Assembly (NCBI GenBank): GCA_023481335.1
Contig: JAMCWI010000063.1
Coordinates: 1 to 5,489 of the forward strand
DNA: 5,489 bases
Origin: Bacillota bacterium
GTDB lineage: Bacteria; Bacillota; Desulfotomaculia; Desulfotomaculales; Desulfotomaculaceae
Direction of reading: 5' to 3'
Each line of letters opens with the position of its first letter. The first letter of the stretch is position 1. Positions 1 to 5,463 of this stretch are shown here, in pieces. Under the pieces are notes generated by a model. It was not told the origin of the DNA and did no database searches. It saw only the letters and a program-made list of their open reading frames with translations. Both the position numbers and the translations under genes were made by a program.

Positions 1-126
1 TTATTGAAATGAACAAGCACCGTAAAAAAGTGGTTGTCTCCCGTAAAGCTGTCCTGGAAGAGCAGTATGCCCGCCAGCGTGAAGAATTGCTGCAAAACCT
101 CCAGGAGGGTCAGGTTGTTAAAGGGG
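1..126 (+). CDS. Ribosomal protein S1 fragment (end of domain 2 to start of domain 3), inverted relative to the rest
   Basis: The plus strand, read from base 3, encodes about 41 residues of a Firmicutes S1-type protein. It includes IEMNKHRKKVVVSRKAVLEE near the start, then an REELLQNLQ stretch, and ends in GQVVKG. This matches the linker between the second and third S1 domains in YpfD/RpsA-like proteins: a basic K-R-K-x-V-x-x-S-R-K-A-V strand, a charged helix, then the first beta strand of the next domain. Homology stops after the ggg codon at 123-125, and the frame meets TAA at 129-131. The opposite strand from 118 on carries the first S1 domain of an IspH-S1 fusion. This piece is therefore most likely the downstream part of that same gene joined in reverse, not a separate gene. 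It is incomplete at both ends. The S1 assignment is strong; that it belongs to the same gene is inferred. Confidence 0.8.
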
Positions 127-128
127 GA
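118..128. other. Inverted (fold-back) junction inside ispH-S1
   Basis: Two convergent S1 coding frames meet here. On the minus strand, domain 1 runs to EGVIPL and hits TAA at 118-120. On the plus strand, the domain 2/3 linker runs to GQVVKG by about 125. In intact S1 proteins VIPL is followed by SELS and VKG by V or I. Those expected continuations would make bases 120-126 (aaagggg) common to both parent sequences, that is, about 7 bp of microhomology. The microhomology is inferred because the parents are not in the window. Confidence 0.75.
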
Positions 129-1110
129 TAACGCCCTCGGACTTGGCCCCGATATCCACCAATACCTCATCCGTACCCACTTGAACGACAACGCCCTTGA
201 CTAGTTCCCCGGTCTGGGGAGCTTTTACTTCCATGGCTTCGTTCATCCCTTCTTCATCGTTGGTCATCTGGTCCAGTTCACTCATCCTTCTTTTAACCTC
301 CTCTATAATTGCGTCAGGTGTAGAAGCACCCGCTGTCAGCCCAAAAACCCTATGGCCGTGAAACCATTCTTCCCGCAGTTCTTCCGCAGATTCCACATGA
401 TAGGTGGGAGTCCCGGTTTCCTGGCAGATTTTGGCTAGTTTTTTGGTATTGGCGCTGTTTCTGCCCCCTACCACCACCATAACCTCCACCTCTTTGGCCA
501 GTTCCAACGCAGCACGCTGGCGCTCGCCGGTGGCATGACAAATGGTGTTGCGGGCATCCACTTCTACACCCTGCCTTTGCAGTGCTTCCAACAACTTCTC
601 ATAGTTGGCCAATGGCTGTGTTGTTTGCGCCACGACCCCTACCTTAGGGTGATCCACCCGACTTAATTCATCCGCATTTTCTGTGACAATCCCTTTGCCC
701 AGGGTCCAGCCCAGGATTCCCTGAACTTCAGGATGCCCCGGGTCCCCCAGGATGTATACCGGGATTCCCTGTTCCGCCATTTCACAGGCAACCCGTTGTG
801 CTCTGGCCACAAAGGGACAGGTGGCATCCAGTATATGCAACCCCTTGTCTTTTGCCTGTTGAATCACTTCCGGTCCCACCCCGTGGGAACGGATAATGAC
901 ACTGCCGCCTGCGGCTTCATCAAGATCGTTAATTTCTTTAATCCCTTGACCGGCCAGATCCCGTACCACTTGCGGGTTATGGATCAGCGGTCCCAGGGTA
1001 TAAACATTTCCTTCCTTGTCCCTGGCTGTGGTTAAGGCCAAGTCGATGGCCCGTTTTACGCCATAGCAAAAACCGGCCTTATTGGCCAATCGAACTTCAA
1101 TAAAGATCAC
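118..1110 (-). CDS. ispH: 4-hydroxy-3-methylbut-2-enyl diphosphate reductase (IspH/LytB) fused to S1 domain, 3' truncated
   Basis: IspH is a cytosolic [4Fe-4S] enzyme that reduces HMBPP to IPP and DMAPP, the last MEP-pathway step. The three cluster cysteines are C15 (in AGFCYGVKR), C98 (DATCPF) and C191 (NTICHAT). Substrate-pocket residues are also visible: H44 (LIHNP), H76 (RSHGVG), H126 and E128 (GHPEVQG), T163/T164, S219 and N221 (GRNSANT) and S263 (AGASTPD). The IspH part covers residues 1 to about 278. A linker follows, then an S1 domain begins at about 300 (GELVKGVVVQVG) and breaks off at residue 330 in mid-domain. IspH-S1 fusions are known in Clostridia, where several S1 repeats follow, so the TAA at 118-120 is not the natural end but lies in an inverted join. 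The start taken is GTG at 1108-1110 with AGGAA 6 nt upstream. An ATT at 1099-1101 sits where related proteins have their initiator Met. The plsC stop is 32 bp upstream, so this is probably the same operon. Confidence 0.92.
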   Translation of the reverse strand: MIFIEVRLANKAGFCYGVKRAIDLALTTARDKEGNVYTLGPLIHNPQVVRDLAGQGIKEINDLDEAAGGSVIIRSHGVGPEVIQQAKDKGLHILDATCPFVARAQRVACEMAEQGIPVYILGDPGHPEVQGILGWTLGKGIVTENADELSRVDHPKVGVVAQTTQPLANYEKLLEALQRQGVEVDARNTICHATGERQRAALELAKEVEVMVVVGGRNSANTKKLAKICQETGTPTYHVESAEELREEWFHGHRVFGLTAGASTPDAIIEEVKRRMSELDQMTNDEEGMNEAMEVKAPQTGELVKGVVVQVGTDEVLVDIGAKSEGVIPL

Positions 1111-1142
1111 CCTCTGTTCCTGCTGACTCTATGATAAATGGA

Positions 1143-1721
1143 TTACTTCATCATATTCGAAATTTTTCCCATCACCTGCTGGCTTAAGGCCTCCAACTCT
1201 TCTTTGCCGGGCCGGCCGCGCCATAGTTCCGGCAGGTATACGGGTTCTCCGATGACAACGGTGATTTTCTTAAACCAACCTTTGGTTCCTTTCAACGCCA
1301 CGGGCAGGATCGGCACATCGGCTTTCACCGCCAGCATGGCTGCGCCGATATGGGCCTTTTGCAATTGACCGGTTTTACTTCTGGTGCCCTCGGGAAATAC
1401 GCCTACCATACTGCCCCTTTGCAAAATTTCCAACGCCTTCCGAATGGCATTGCGGTCGGATTTTTCACGGTTTACCGGGAAGGCCCCCAAAATTTTGATA
1501 ATGAAGGATAGTACGGGTATTTTAAACAATTCCACCTTGGCCATAAAATGGACGGGTCTGGTTAAGGCACATCCCACAACCACCGGGTCCAGATTGCTGA
1601 TATGATTGCTGACAACCACCACACCTCCCTTGGCGGGCAGGTGCTCCAATCCGATAATCTGCCACCGGCGCCAAATCAGGAGTATTCCACGGATAATTAC
1701 CCGGAGAACTGTATAAAACAT
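1143..1721 (-). CDS. plsC: 1-acyl-sn-glycerol-3-phosphate acyltransferase (PlsC/LPLAT family)
   Basis: It transfers an acyl chain to the sn-2 position of lysophosphatidic acid, giving phosphatidic acid at the inner face of the membrane. The 192-residue protein shows the four acyltransferase blocks in order: NHISNLDP with catalytic H40 and D45, FPVNR at 81-85, FPEGTRS at 109-115 (glycerol-phosphate binding), and VPILPVAL at 136-143. Residues 2-17 are hydrophobic with two arginines and probably anchor the enzyme to the membrane. The length suits the short single-domain form common in Bacillota. It starts at ATG 1719-1721 with AGGAGG 5 nt upstream, and that site overlaps the cmk stop codon, so translation of the two is likely coupled. 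A cmk-plsC-ispH order is usual in Clostridia. The family is certain; acyl-donor preference cannot be read from sequence. Confidence 0.95.
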   Translation of the reverse strand: MFYTVLRVIIRGILLIWRRWQIIGLEHLPAKGGVVVVSNHISNLDPVVVGCALTRPVHFMAKVELFKIPVLSFIIKILGAFPVNREKSDRNAIRKALEILQRGSMVGVFPEGTRSKTGQLQKAHIGAAMLAVKADVPILPVALKGTKGWFKKITVVIGEPVYLPELWRGRPGKEELEALSQQVMGKISNMMK

Positions 1722-1726
1722 GAAAT

Positions 1727-1732
1727 CCTCCT
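1727..1732 (-). promoter_or_regulatory. Ribosome binding site of plsC, overlapping the cmk stop
   Basis: A perfect AGGAGG (minus strand) lies 5 nt before the plsC ATG. Its first two bases belong to the TAG stop of cmk (1731-1733), an arrangement typical of coupled translation. Confidence 0.9.
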
Positions 1733-2399
1733 ACTTATTCTTCTCGATCCAGGAAATGATGGCGGCAACCACCTCTTCGATATCCATGCCGGAACTGTCG
1801 ATGATGACGGCATCTCCGGCAGGTGCCAAAGGAGAAACCGCACGATGGCTGTCCATGTAATCCCTGTCTTGGATTTCCTTGATCAACTTATCAATATCAA
1901 TAGTATAACCCTTGTGGGCCAATTCCTTAGCACGGCGGCGGGCCCGTTCCTCTGCGGAAGCGGTTAAAAAAAATTTGGCATTGGCCTGGGGTAAAACCAC
2001 CGTACCGATGTCCCGCCCATCCATGACAACGCCGGTTTCACCGGCCATTTCACGCTGCCTGTCTACCAATACTTCCCTCACGCCGGCAACCTTCGCCACG
2101 GTGGACACATGGCCGGTGACTTCCGGGGAACGAATTTCTTCGGTCACGTCTTCTCCGTCCAGCAGCACAGATTGCTGAAGGCCGGGCACCAGTTTGACAG
2201 TGGTTTCCCTGGCTAATTTCGTTAATCCGTCGGCATCCTCCAAATTCAGGTTTTGCCGTAACGCCTTCAGGGTGACAGCACGGTACATGGCACCGGTATC
2301 GATGTATAGCAAACCCATTTGCTGGGCCACCTGTTTGGCTACTGTACTTTTGCCGGCCCCGGCGGGGCCGTCTATGGCAACACAAATATTATCAGACAA
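1731..2399 (-). CDS. cmk: Cytidylate kinase
   Basis: It phosphorylates CMP and dCMP with ATP in the cytosol, feeding pyrimidine nucleotide recycling. In the 222-residue form proposed here the P-loop is GPAGAGKST (11-19). DTGAMYRA at 34-41 binds the nucleotide, GRDIGTVV lies at 128-135, the arginine-rich lid (EERARRRAKEL) at about 150-160, and an RD pair at 179-180 precedes HRAVSPL. The start is taken as TTG at 2397-2399, since GGAGGT lies 9 nt upstream and the resulting N-terminus (MSDNICVAIDGPAGAGKS) fits the family, which has only a few residues before the P-loop. An in-frame ATG at 2418-2420 would add seven residues but has no Shine-Dalgarno sequence, and the GGAGGT would fall inside the gene. 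Length is usual (about 220-227). It is the first gene of a likely cmk-plsC-ispH unit, and 180 bp separate it from aroA. Confidence 0.95.
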   Translation of the reverse strand: MSDNICVAIDGPAGAGKSTVAKQVAQQMGLLYIDTGAMYRAVTLKALRQNLNLEDADGLTKLARETTVKLVPGLQQSVLLDGEDVTEEIRSPEVTGHVSTVAKVAGVREVLVDRQREMAGETGVVMDGRDIGTVVLPQANAKFFLTASAEERARRRAKELAHKGYTIDIDKLIKEIQDRDYMDSHRAVSPLAPAGDAVIIDSSGMDIEEVVAAIISWIEKNK

Positions 2400-2408
2400 C
2401 CGGGTAAG

Positions 2409-2414
2409 ACCTCC
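2409..2414 (-). promoter_or_regulatory. Ribosome binding site that fixes a TTG start for cmk
   Basis: GGAGGT on the minus strand lies 9 nt before TTG 2397-2399. The alternative ATG at 2420 is preceded by a C/T-rich stretch with no purine-rich site. Confidence 0.8.
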
Positions 2415-2452
2415 AAACATAGGTAGGGAGATAGCGATAGCACCATTAGACT

Positions 2453-2459
2453 TTCGACA
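2453..2459 (-). promoter_or_regulatory. Candidate Spo0A binding site (0A box)
   Basis: The minus strand reads TGTCGAA, an exact match to the Spo0A box consensus, 53 bp upstream of the cmk start. Eleven bases before it stands AGGAAT. A 7-mer can occur by chance, but this one lies in the longest regulatory gap of the window and the cluster looks like that of a spore former. If the promoter suggested at 2484-2513 is right, the box lies downstream of it, a position that favours repression. No functional evidence is available. Confidence 0.4.
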
Positions 2460-2483
2460 TCGGGCTGGAAATTCCTTTTTTTT

Positions 2484-2513
2484 ATTTTAGGTGCCTGGCA
2501 CTATAGTAATGAA
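2484..2513 (-). promoter_or_regulatory. Possible sigma-A-type promoter for cmk-plsC-ispH
   Basis: The minus strand has TAAAAT (2484-2489; 5 of 6 to TATAAT) and TTCATT (2508-2513; 3 of 6 to TTGACA) separated by 18 nt. The -35 match is weak. The main support is context: a terminator lies just upstream and a gene group starts downstream. Confidence 0.3.
2491..2501. repeat. Short palindrome GTGCC-T-GGCAC (REP-like or operator-like)
   Basis: Five-base arms flank one central base and match perfectly. It falls in the spacer of the possible promoter. From memory, GTGCC/GGCAC palindromes recur between genes in several Bacillota genomes. Here only one copy is visible, so neither a repeat family nor an operator role can be shown. 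Confidence 0.4.
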
Positions 2514-2544
2514 CTTATTTATTCTTCGTACCAAAGTGCACGAT

Positions 2545-2576
2545 AAAAAAGCCAGAAGAGATAAACTCTTCCAGCT
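2545..2576 (-). terminator. Rho-independent terminator after aroA
   Basis: Read on the minus strand, an 11-bp stem (AGCTGGAAGAG pairing with CTCTTCTGGCT, including two G-T wobbles) closes a TTTAT loop and runs directly into six T (2550-2545). It begins 4 bp after the aroA stop codon. It should end the aroF-tyrA-aroA transcript and separate it from cmk-plsC-ispH. Confidence 0.85.
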
Positions 2577-2579
2577 GTA

Positions 2580-3869
2580 TTATTCTACAGAAAGTTTTTT
2601 TAATGCATCGCTGAAGCCTGGAAAACTCACCGGAATACATTCGGCCCCCTCAATAACGGTCTGCCCGTCGGCACCCAGTCCTGCCACCGCCATGGCCATG
2701 GCAATGCGATGATCTCCGTAACTCTGGCAGGTGGCGGCGGTTAAGGGTCGGCCTCCCCGGATGACCAAACCATCCGGCAGTTCTTCGATATCCACGCCAA
2801 ATTTTTGGAGCTCCCTGGCTACTGTGGCGATACGGTTGCTTTCTTTTACTTTTAGCTCCGCAGCATCCCGGATTACAGTGGTTCCTTCGGCAAAGGCCGC
2901 GGCCACAGCCAGTACAGGGATTTCATCGATCAACCTGGGGATCAGCGATCCGGCGATCTCCGTACATTGCAGCTTGCCGCCGGAAATTTTTACATCCGCC
3001 ATCGGTTCCCCGCCCTGCAGCCGCTCATTGAAGATTTCCAGACCGGCACCCATTTTTCTTAGCACTTCCAACACCCCGTCCCGGGTGGGATTGATTCCGA
3101 CACCCTGCAGCGTAACCTCCGACCCGGGCAGGGCGGCTGCAGCCACCATCAGAAAGGCTGCGGAAGAAATATCGCCGGGAACGGTGATTTGCAGACCCCT
3201 TAACGCCGGGAATCCCTTCAGGGTTACAGTATTTTCCGCCACCCGAAGATCTGCGCCAAAGGCCTTCAGCATCCGCTCGGTGTGATCCCGGGAGGGTGTG
3301 GGCTCGGTAACGGAGGTTTCCCCCGGGGCGTAAAGCCCGGCCAAAAGTACCGCCGATTTTACCTGGGCACTGGCCACCGGGGATTGAAAAGAAATAGGCT
3401 TTAGGTCGCCGCCCCGCACCGCCATGGGCAAACGATTATTTTGATCCCGTCCCAGAAAGACTGCTCCCATTTCTGCCAGGGGTCCTGTAACCCTGGCCAT
3501 GGGGCGTCCCCGCAGGGAGGCATCCCCGGTTATGACGCTGCAGAAAACCTGCCCGGCCAAAATACCCATCAGCAGCCGGGTGGTGGTGCCGGAATTGCCG
3601 GCATCCAGTACATTTTCCGGCTCCTGCAGACCCCGTAAACCTACTCCGTGCACTGTGAGTTTTCCTGCCACAGGGCCTTCGATTTGTACCCCCATGGCCT
3701 TAAAACAGGCAACGGTGGCCAAACAATCCTCACCCATGAGAAAATTATCCACCTCTGTGATTCCTCGGGCCAGCGCGCCCAGCATAACCGCACGGTGGGA
3801 AATCGATTTATCGCCGGGGATGGATAGAACACCCCGCAGTTTTTTCACTGGGTTTATTGTAAGTTTCAT
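2580..3869 (-). CDS. aroA: 3-phosphoshikimate 1-carboxyvinyltransferase (EPSP synthase), class II type
   Basis: It joins shikimate-3-phosphate with PEP to make EPSP, the sixth shikimate step, in the cytosol; it is the target of glyphosate. Numbered from the chosen start (429 aa) the motifs are GDKSISHR 19-26 (K21), NSGTTTR 92-98, LRGRPM 119-124, SAQVK 167-171, RDHTE 194-198, NPTR 260-263, DEIP 315-318, KESNR 342-346 and GDHR 385-388. The GDK, SAQxK, RxHxE and NxTR set marks class II enzymes. The residue matching Ala100 of the CP4 enzyme is Gly94. The start is ATG 3867-3869 with GAGG 6 nt upstream, giving MKLTINPVKKLRG. Upstream TTG 3887 and ATG 3884 lack a ribosome site and would sit only 12-15 bp after tyrA. 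The tyrA stop is 30 bp upstream and a terminator follows the gene. Full length, no lesions seen. Confidence 0.96.
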   Translation of the reverse strand: MKLTINPVKKLRGVLSIPGDKSISHRAVMLGALARGITEVDNFLMGEDCLATVACFKAMGVQIEGPVAGKLTVHGVGLRGLQEPENVLDAGNSGTTTRLLMGILAGQVFCSVITGDASLRGRPMARVTGPLAEMGAVFLGRDQNNRLPMAVRGGDLKPISFQSPVASAQVKSAVLLAGLYAPGETSVTEPTPSRDHTERMLKAFGADLRVAENTVTLKGFPALRGLQITVPGDISSAAFLMVAAAALPGSEVTLQGVGINPTRDGVLEVLRKMGAGLEIFNERLQGGEPMADVKISGGKLQCTEIAGSLIPRLIDEIPVLAVAAAFAEGTTVIRDAAELKVKESNRIATVARELQKFGVDIEELPDGLVIRGGRPLTAATCQSYGDHRIAMAMAVAGLGADGQTVIEGAECIPVSFPGFSDALKKLSVE

Positions 3870-3873
3870 TGTA

Positions 3874-3879
3874 TCCCTC
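3874..3879 (-). promoter_or_regulatory. Ribosome binding site of aroA
   Basis: GAGGGA on the minus strand lies 4 nt (GAGG core 6 nt) before ATG 3867-3869. This supports that start over the in-frame ATG and TTG a few codons upstream. Confidence 0.65.
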
Positions 3880-3899
3880 GCCATCAAATTGTGAATGAG

Positions 3900-4781
3900 C
3901 TATGCTTTGAATTTATTAACGTATTTTCTGTTTTCTGGCAGCGCTTCCCGAACCCCTTTGGCCTGCTCTAACTTCCTCATCAACTCTTCTTGGTTGAAAT
4001 CACGGATGGATTCCTCCATCTGGCTTAATTGGATGCGAAATTTTTCAACTGCCTCCAATACCATTTCCCCATTGGTCAGTAATATATCCCGCCACATGGC
4101 CGGATTGGAGGCGGCAATGCGGGTGGTGTCGCGGAAACCACCGGCGGCAACATTTAAGTGCAATTCCCGGGCAGCTTCCCCGGCAACCGTATTGACCAGA
4201 GTGGCTGCCAACAGGTGAGGCAGGTGGCTGATGAGGGCCACTGCCTGGTCGTGCTCCCGGCACCCCAGCTCTAAGGGATGGGCACCCAGGGATTGGATTA
4301 ATTGCTTTAGTTTGTTAACCGCCGCAGGCTCTGTGGCCGGGGTCGGTGTCAGGATATAGGCCGCGCCTTCAAGTAAATCTGCCCGGGCACCGGCAACCCC
4401 GGCTGTTTCTCTGCCTGCCATGGGATGTCCGCCCACAAAATGAACCCCTTCCGGCAGCATGGCCGCGGCTCGCTCCACCAGCCGGCCCTTGACACTTCCC
4501 ACATCGGTAATGACCGTACCGGGGGACAGGTAAGGAAGGGCCATTTCCAGCACCCCCAGGGTAACGCCAATGGGGGTTGCCAGAATCAGCAGGTCCGCTC
4601 CCGGCACTGCTTCGGCCAGCACCCCGGACCGCTGCACCACACCTAATTGAACAGCCAAGCGAAGGTTTTCCTGATCGGGGTCCACCCCCACAACCTCGGC
4701 TGCCAATCTTTTTTTTGTTAAAGCCAATCCCAGGGAACCCCCGATCAGCCCCACACCGGCTATGACAACCTTCTTGAACAA
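3900..4781 (-). CDS. tyrA: Prephenate dehydrogenase
   Basis: It oxidatively decarboxylates prephenate to 4-hydroxyphenylpyruvate, leading to tyrosine. In the 293-residue form the Rossmann motif is GVGLIGGSLG (9-18), and D34 closes the second beta strand (VGVD), which suggests NAD+ preference. DVGSVKG follows at 93-99, then GGHPMAG at 117-123 with H119, ISHLPH at 184-189 with H186, GGFRDTTR at 214-221 with R221, and SNPAMW at 225-230. The protein ends about 60 residues after the helical dimerisation region and has no ACT domain, unlike the roughly 370-residue Bacillus enzyme, so tyrosine inhibition through ACT is not expected. The start is TTG 4779-4781, because AGGAGG lies 7 nt upstream and the N-terminus becomes MFKKVVIAGVG. 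An ATG at 4824-4826 would add 15 residues encoded by the neighbouring palindrome and has no ribosome site. Confidence 0.95.
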   Translation of the reverse strand: MFKKVVIAGVGLIGGSLGLALTKKRLAAEVVGVDPDQENLRLAVQLGVVQRSGVLAEAVPGADLLILATPIGVTLGVLEMALPYLSPGTVITDVGSVKGRLVERAAAMLPEGVHFVGGHPMAGRETAGVAGARADLLEGAAYILTPTPATEPAAVNKLKQLIQSLGAHPLELGCREHDQAVALISHLPHLLAATLVNTVAGEAARELHLNVAAGGFRDTTRIAASNPAMWRDILLTNGEMVLEAVEKFRIQLSQMEESIRDFNQEELMRKLEQAKGVREALPENRKYVNKFKA

Positions 4782-4788
4782 CGAAAAA

Positions 4789-4794
4789 CCTCCT
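4789..4794 (-). promoter_or_regulatory. Ribosome binding site that fixes a TTG start for tyrA
   Basis: A perfect AGGAGG on the minus strand lies 7 nt before TTG 4779-4781. The ATG at 4826 has only heptad-repeat sequence ahead of it. Confidence 0.88.
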
Positions 4795-4810
4795 AGCTTG
4801 CGGGTCGAGC

Positions 4811-4912
4811 TTTGGGGTCTGGCCATCAGCCTTCAGCCGTCAGCCATCGGCTTAAAACATTAATTTTAAAAGCTGATAGCTGATAGCTGACGACTGACGT
4901 CTTGACCCCAAA
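4811..4912. repeat. 102-bp imperfect palindrome of heptameric repeats between aroF and tyrA
   Basis: Arms 4811-4853 and 4870-4912 are both 43 bp and match as inverted repeats at 33 of 43 positions. Four of the ten mismatches become G-U pairs in a minus-strand transcript. The outer 9 bp (tttggggtc / gaccccaaa) match exactly. Inside, each arm holds four heptamers of form RGCTGAN. On the plus strand 4871-4898 they are AGCTGAT, AGCTGAT, AGCTGAC and GACTGAC. On the minus strand 4852-4825 they are AGCCGAT, GGCTGAC, GGCTGAA and GGCTGAT. The A/T-rich centre adds a 6-bp stem (ttaaaa / ttttaa) with a one-base slip. No T-run follows on either side, so it is not an ordinary terminator. No target-site duplication or coding capacity is seen. 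It may be a small mobile or REP/MITE-like element, or a processed RNA hairpin. Confidence 0.85.
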
Positions 4913-4920
4913 GGAATACC

Positions 4921-5463
4921 CTAAAGCCTTCTTCCCATCACCCCGGCCACGGCGTCGATTTGCTGCATTAGGGAATGGAAATTCTCAGGCGTTAAAGACT
5001 GGGGGCCGTCGCATAGGGCTTCGGAGGGATTAGGATGGACTTCAATTAATAGTCCGTCCGCTCCGGCGGCCACTGCCGCCACCGCCATGGGGGGCACAAA
5101 CCGCCACTTGCCGATGGCATGGCTGGGATCCACGATGATGGGCAGGTGGGATAAATGTTTTACCACCGGAATGGCCGATAAATCCAACGTATTGCGGGTG
5201 AAGGTTTCATAGGTGCGGATGCCCCGCTCGCATAAAATGACGTTGTAATTGCCGCCGGCCATGATGTATTCCGCGGCCATCAGCCACTCCTCAATGGTGG
5301 CGGAGGCCCCCCGCTTAAGGAGAATGGGTTTATCTATTTTCGCTGCTTCACGCAGCAAGAAAAAGTTTTGCATATTCCGGGTGCCAATTTGCAGGATGTC
5401 GGCATATTCAGCCACCAACGGCAGAGTGCCGGCATCCATCACTTCTGTAACAATCTTCAGCCC
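4921..5463 (-). CDS. aroF: 3-deoxy-7-phosphoheptulonate (DAHP) synthase, C-terminal part, 5' truncated
   Basis: The enzyme condenses PEP with erythrose-4-phosphate to DAHP, the first shikimate step. About 180 residues of the TIM barrel are present, from GLKIVTEVMD to the TAG at 4921-4923. Recognisable elements in order are QIGTRNMQNF, LLKRG, ILCERGIRTYE, RNTLDLSAIPV, LPIIVDPSHAIG (metal-binding His), EVHPNP (metal-binding Glu) and ALCDGPQSL (metal-binding Asp). This is the type I-beta, AroF/KDO8P-synthase-like class. The GPCSVE metal Cys and the RGGAxKPRTSPYSFQG region are missing because the frame leaves homology just before GLK: upstream codons read NWYNIFYT instead of the conserved SFQGLGEEG. 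The first homologous codon is GGG 5461-5463. GTG 5440-5442 is an internal Val, not a start. tyrA follows after a 139-bp gap that holds the palindrome. Confidence 0.93.
   Translation of the reverse strand, partial: GLKIVTEVMDAGTLPLVAEYADILQIGTRNMQNFFLLREAAKIDKPILLKRGASATIEEWLMAAEYIMAGGNYNVILCERGIRTYETFTRNTLDLSAIPVVKHLSHLPIIVDPSHAIGKWRFVPPMAVAAVAAGADGLLIEVHPNPSEALCDGPQSLTPENFHSLMQQIDAVAGVMGRRL

Noticed and set aside
118..120. TAA as the natural C-terminus of an IspH with a short S1-like tail
   Set aside because: It interrupts the first S1 domain after about 30 of 70 residues, exactly where an opposite-strand S1 frame begins, so it is a product of the join.
2467..2483. GGAAATTCC followed by eight T on the plus strand, a possible terminator
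   Set aside because: The stem is only 4 bp with a one-base loop and no plus-strand gene lies upstream. It is better seen as an A/T-rich stretch of the cmk leader.
2690..2703. ccatggccatggc repeat
   Set aside because: It encodes the AMAMA stretch of aroA and is explained by the protein sequence.
2731..3285. 184-codon open frame on the plus strand
   Set aside because: It is the antisense of aroA. Its Ser/Ala/Pro-rich translation has no motif and no ribosome site, while the minus strand encodes clear EPSP synthase.
4811..4912. The heptad palindrome as a rho-independent terminator for aroF
   Set aside because: The stem is long but interrupted, and what follows on the minus strand (gctcgacccgcaag) has no T-run.
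4782..4920. T-box or other amino-acid-responsive leader before tyrA
   Set aside because: No T-box sequence or antiterminator pair is visible in the aroF-tyrA gap. A leader of the aroF operon, if any, lies outside the window.
118..5463. A genuine chromosomal inversion of the whole central segment
   Set aside because: An inversion would join the aroF N-terminal part to S1 sequence. Instead each end is joined to an inverted part of its own gene, which needs two independent fold-backs.
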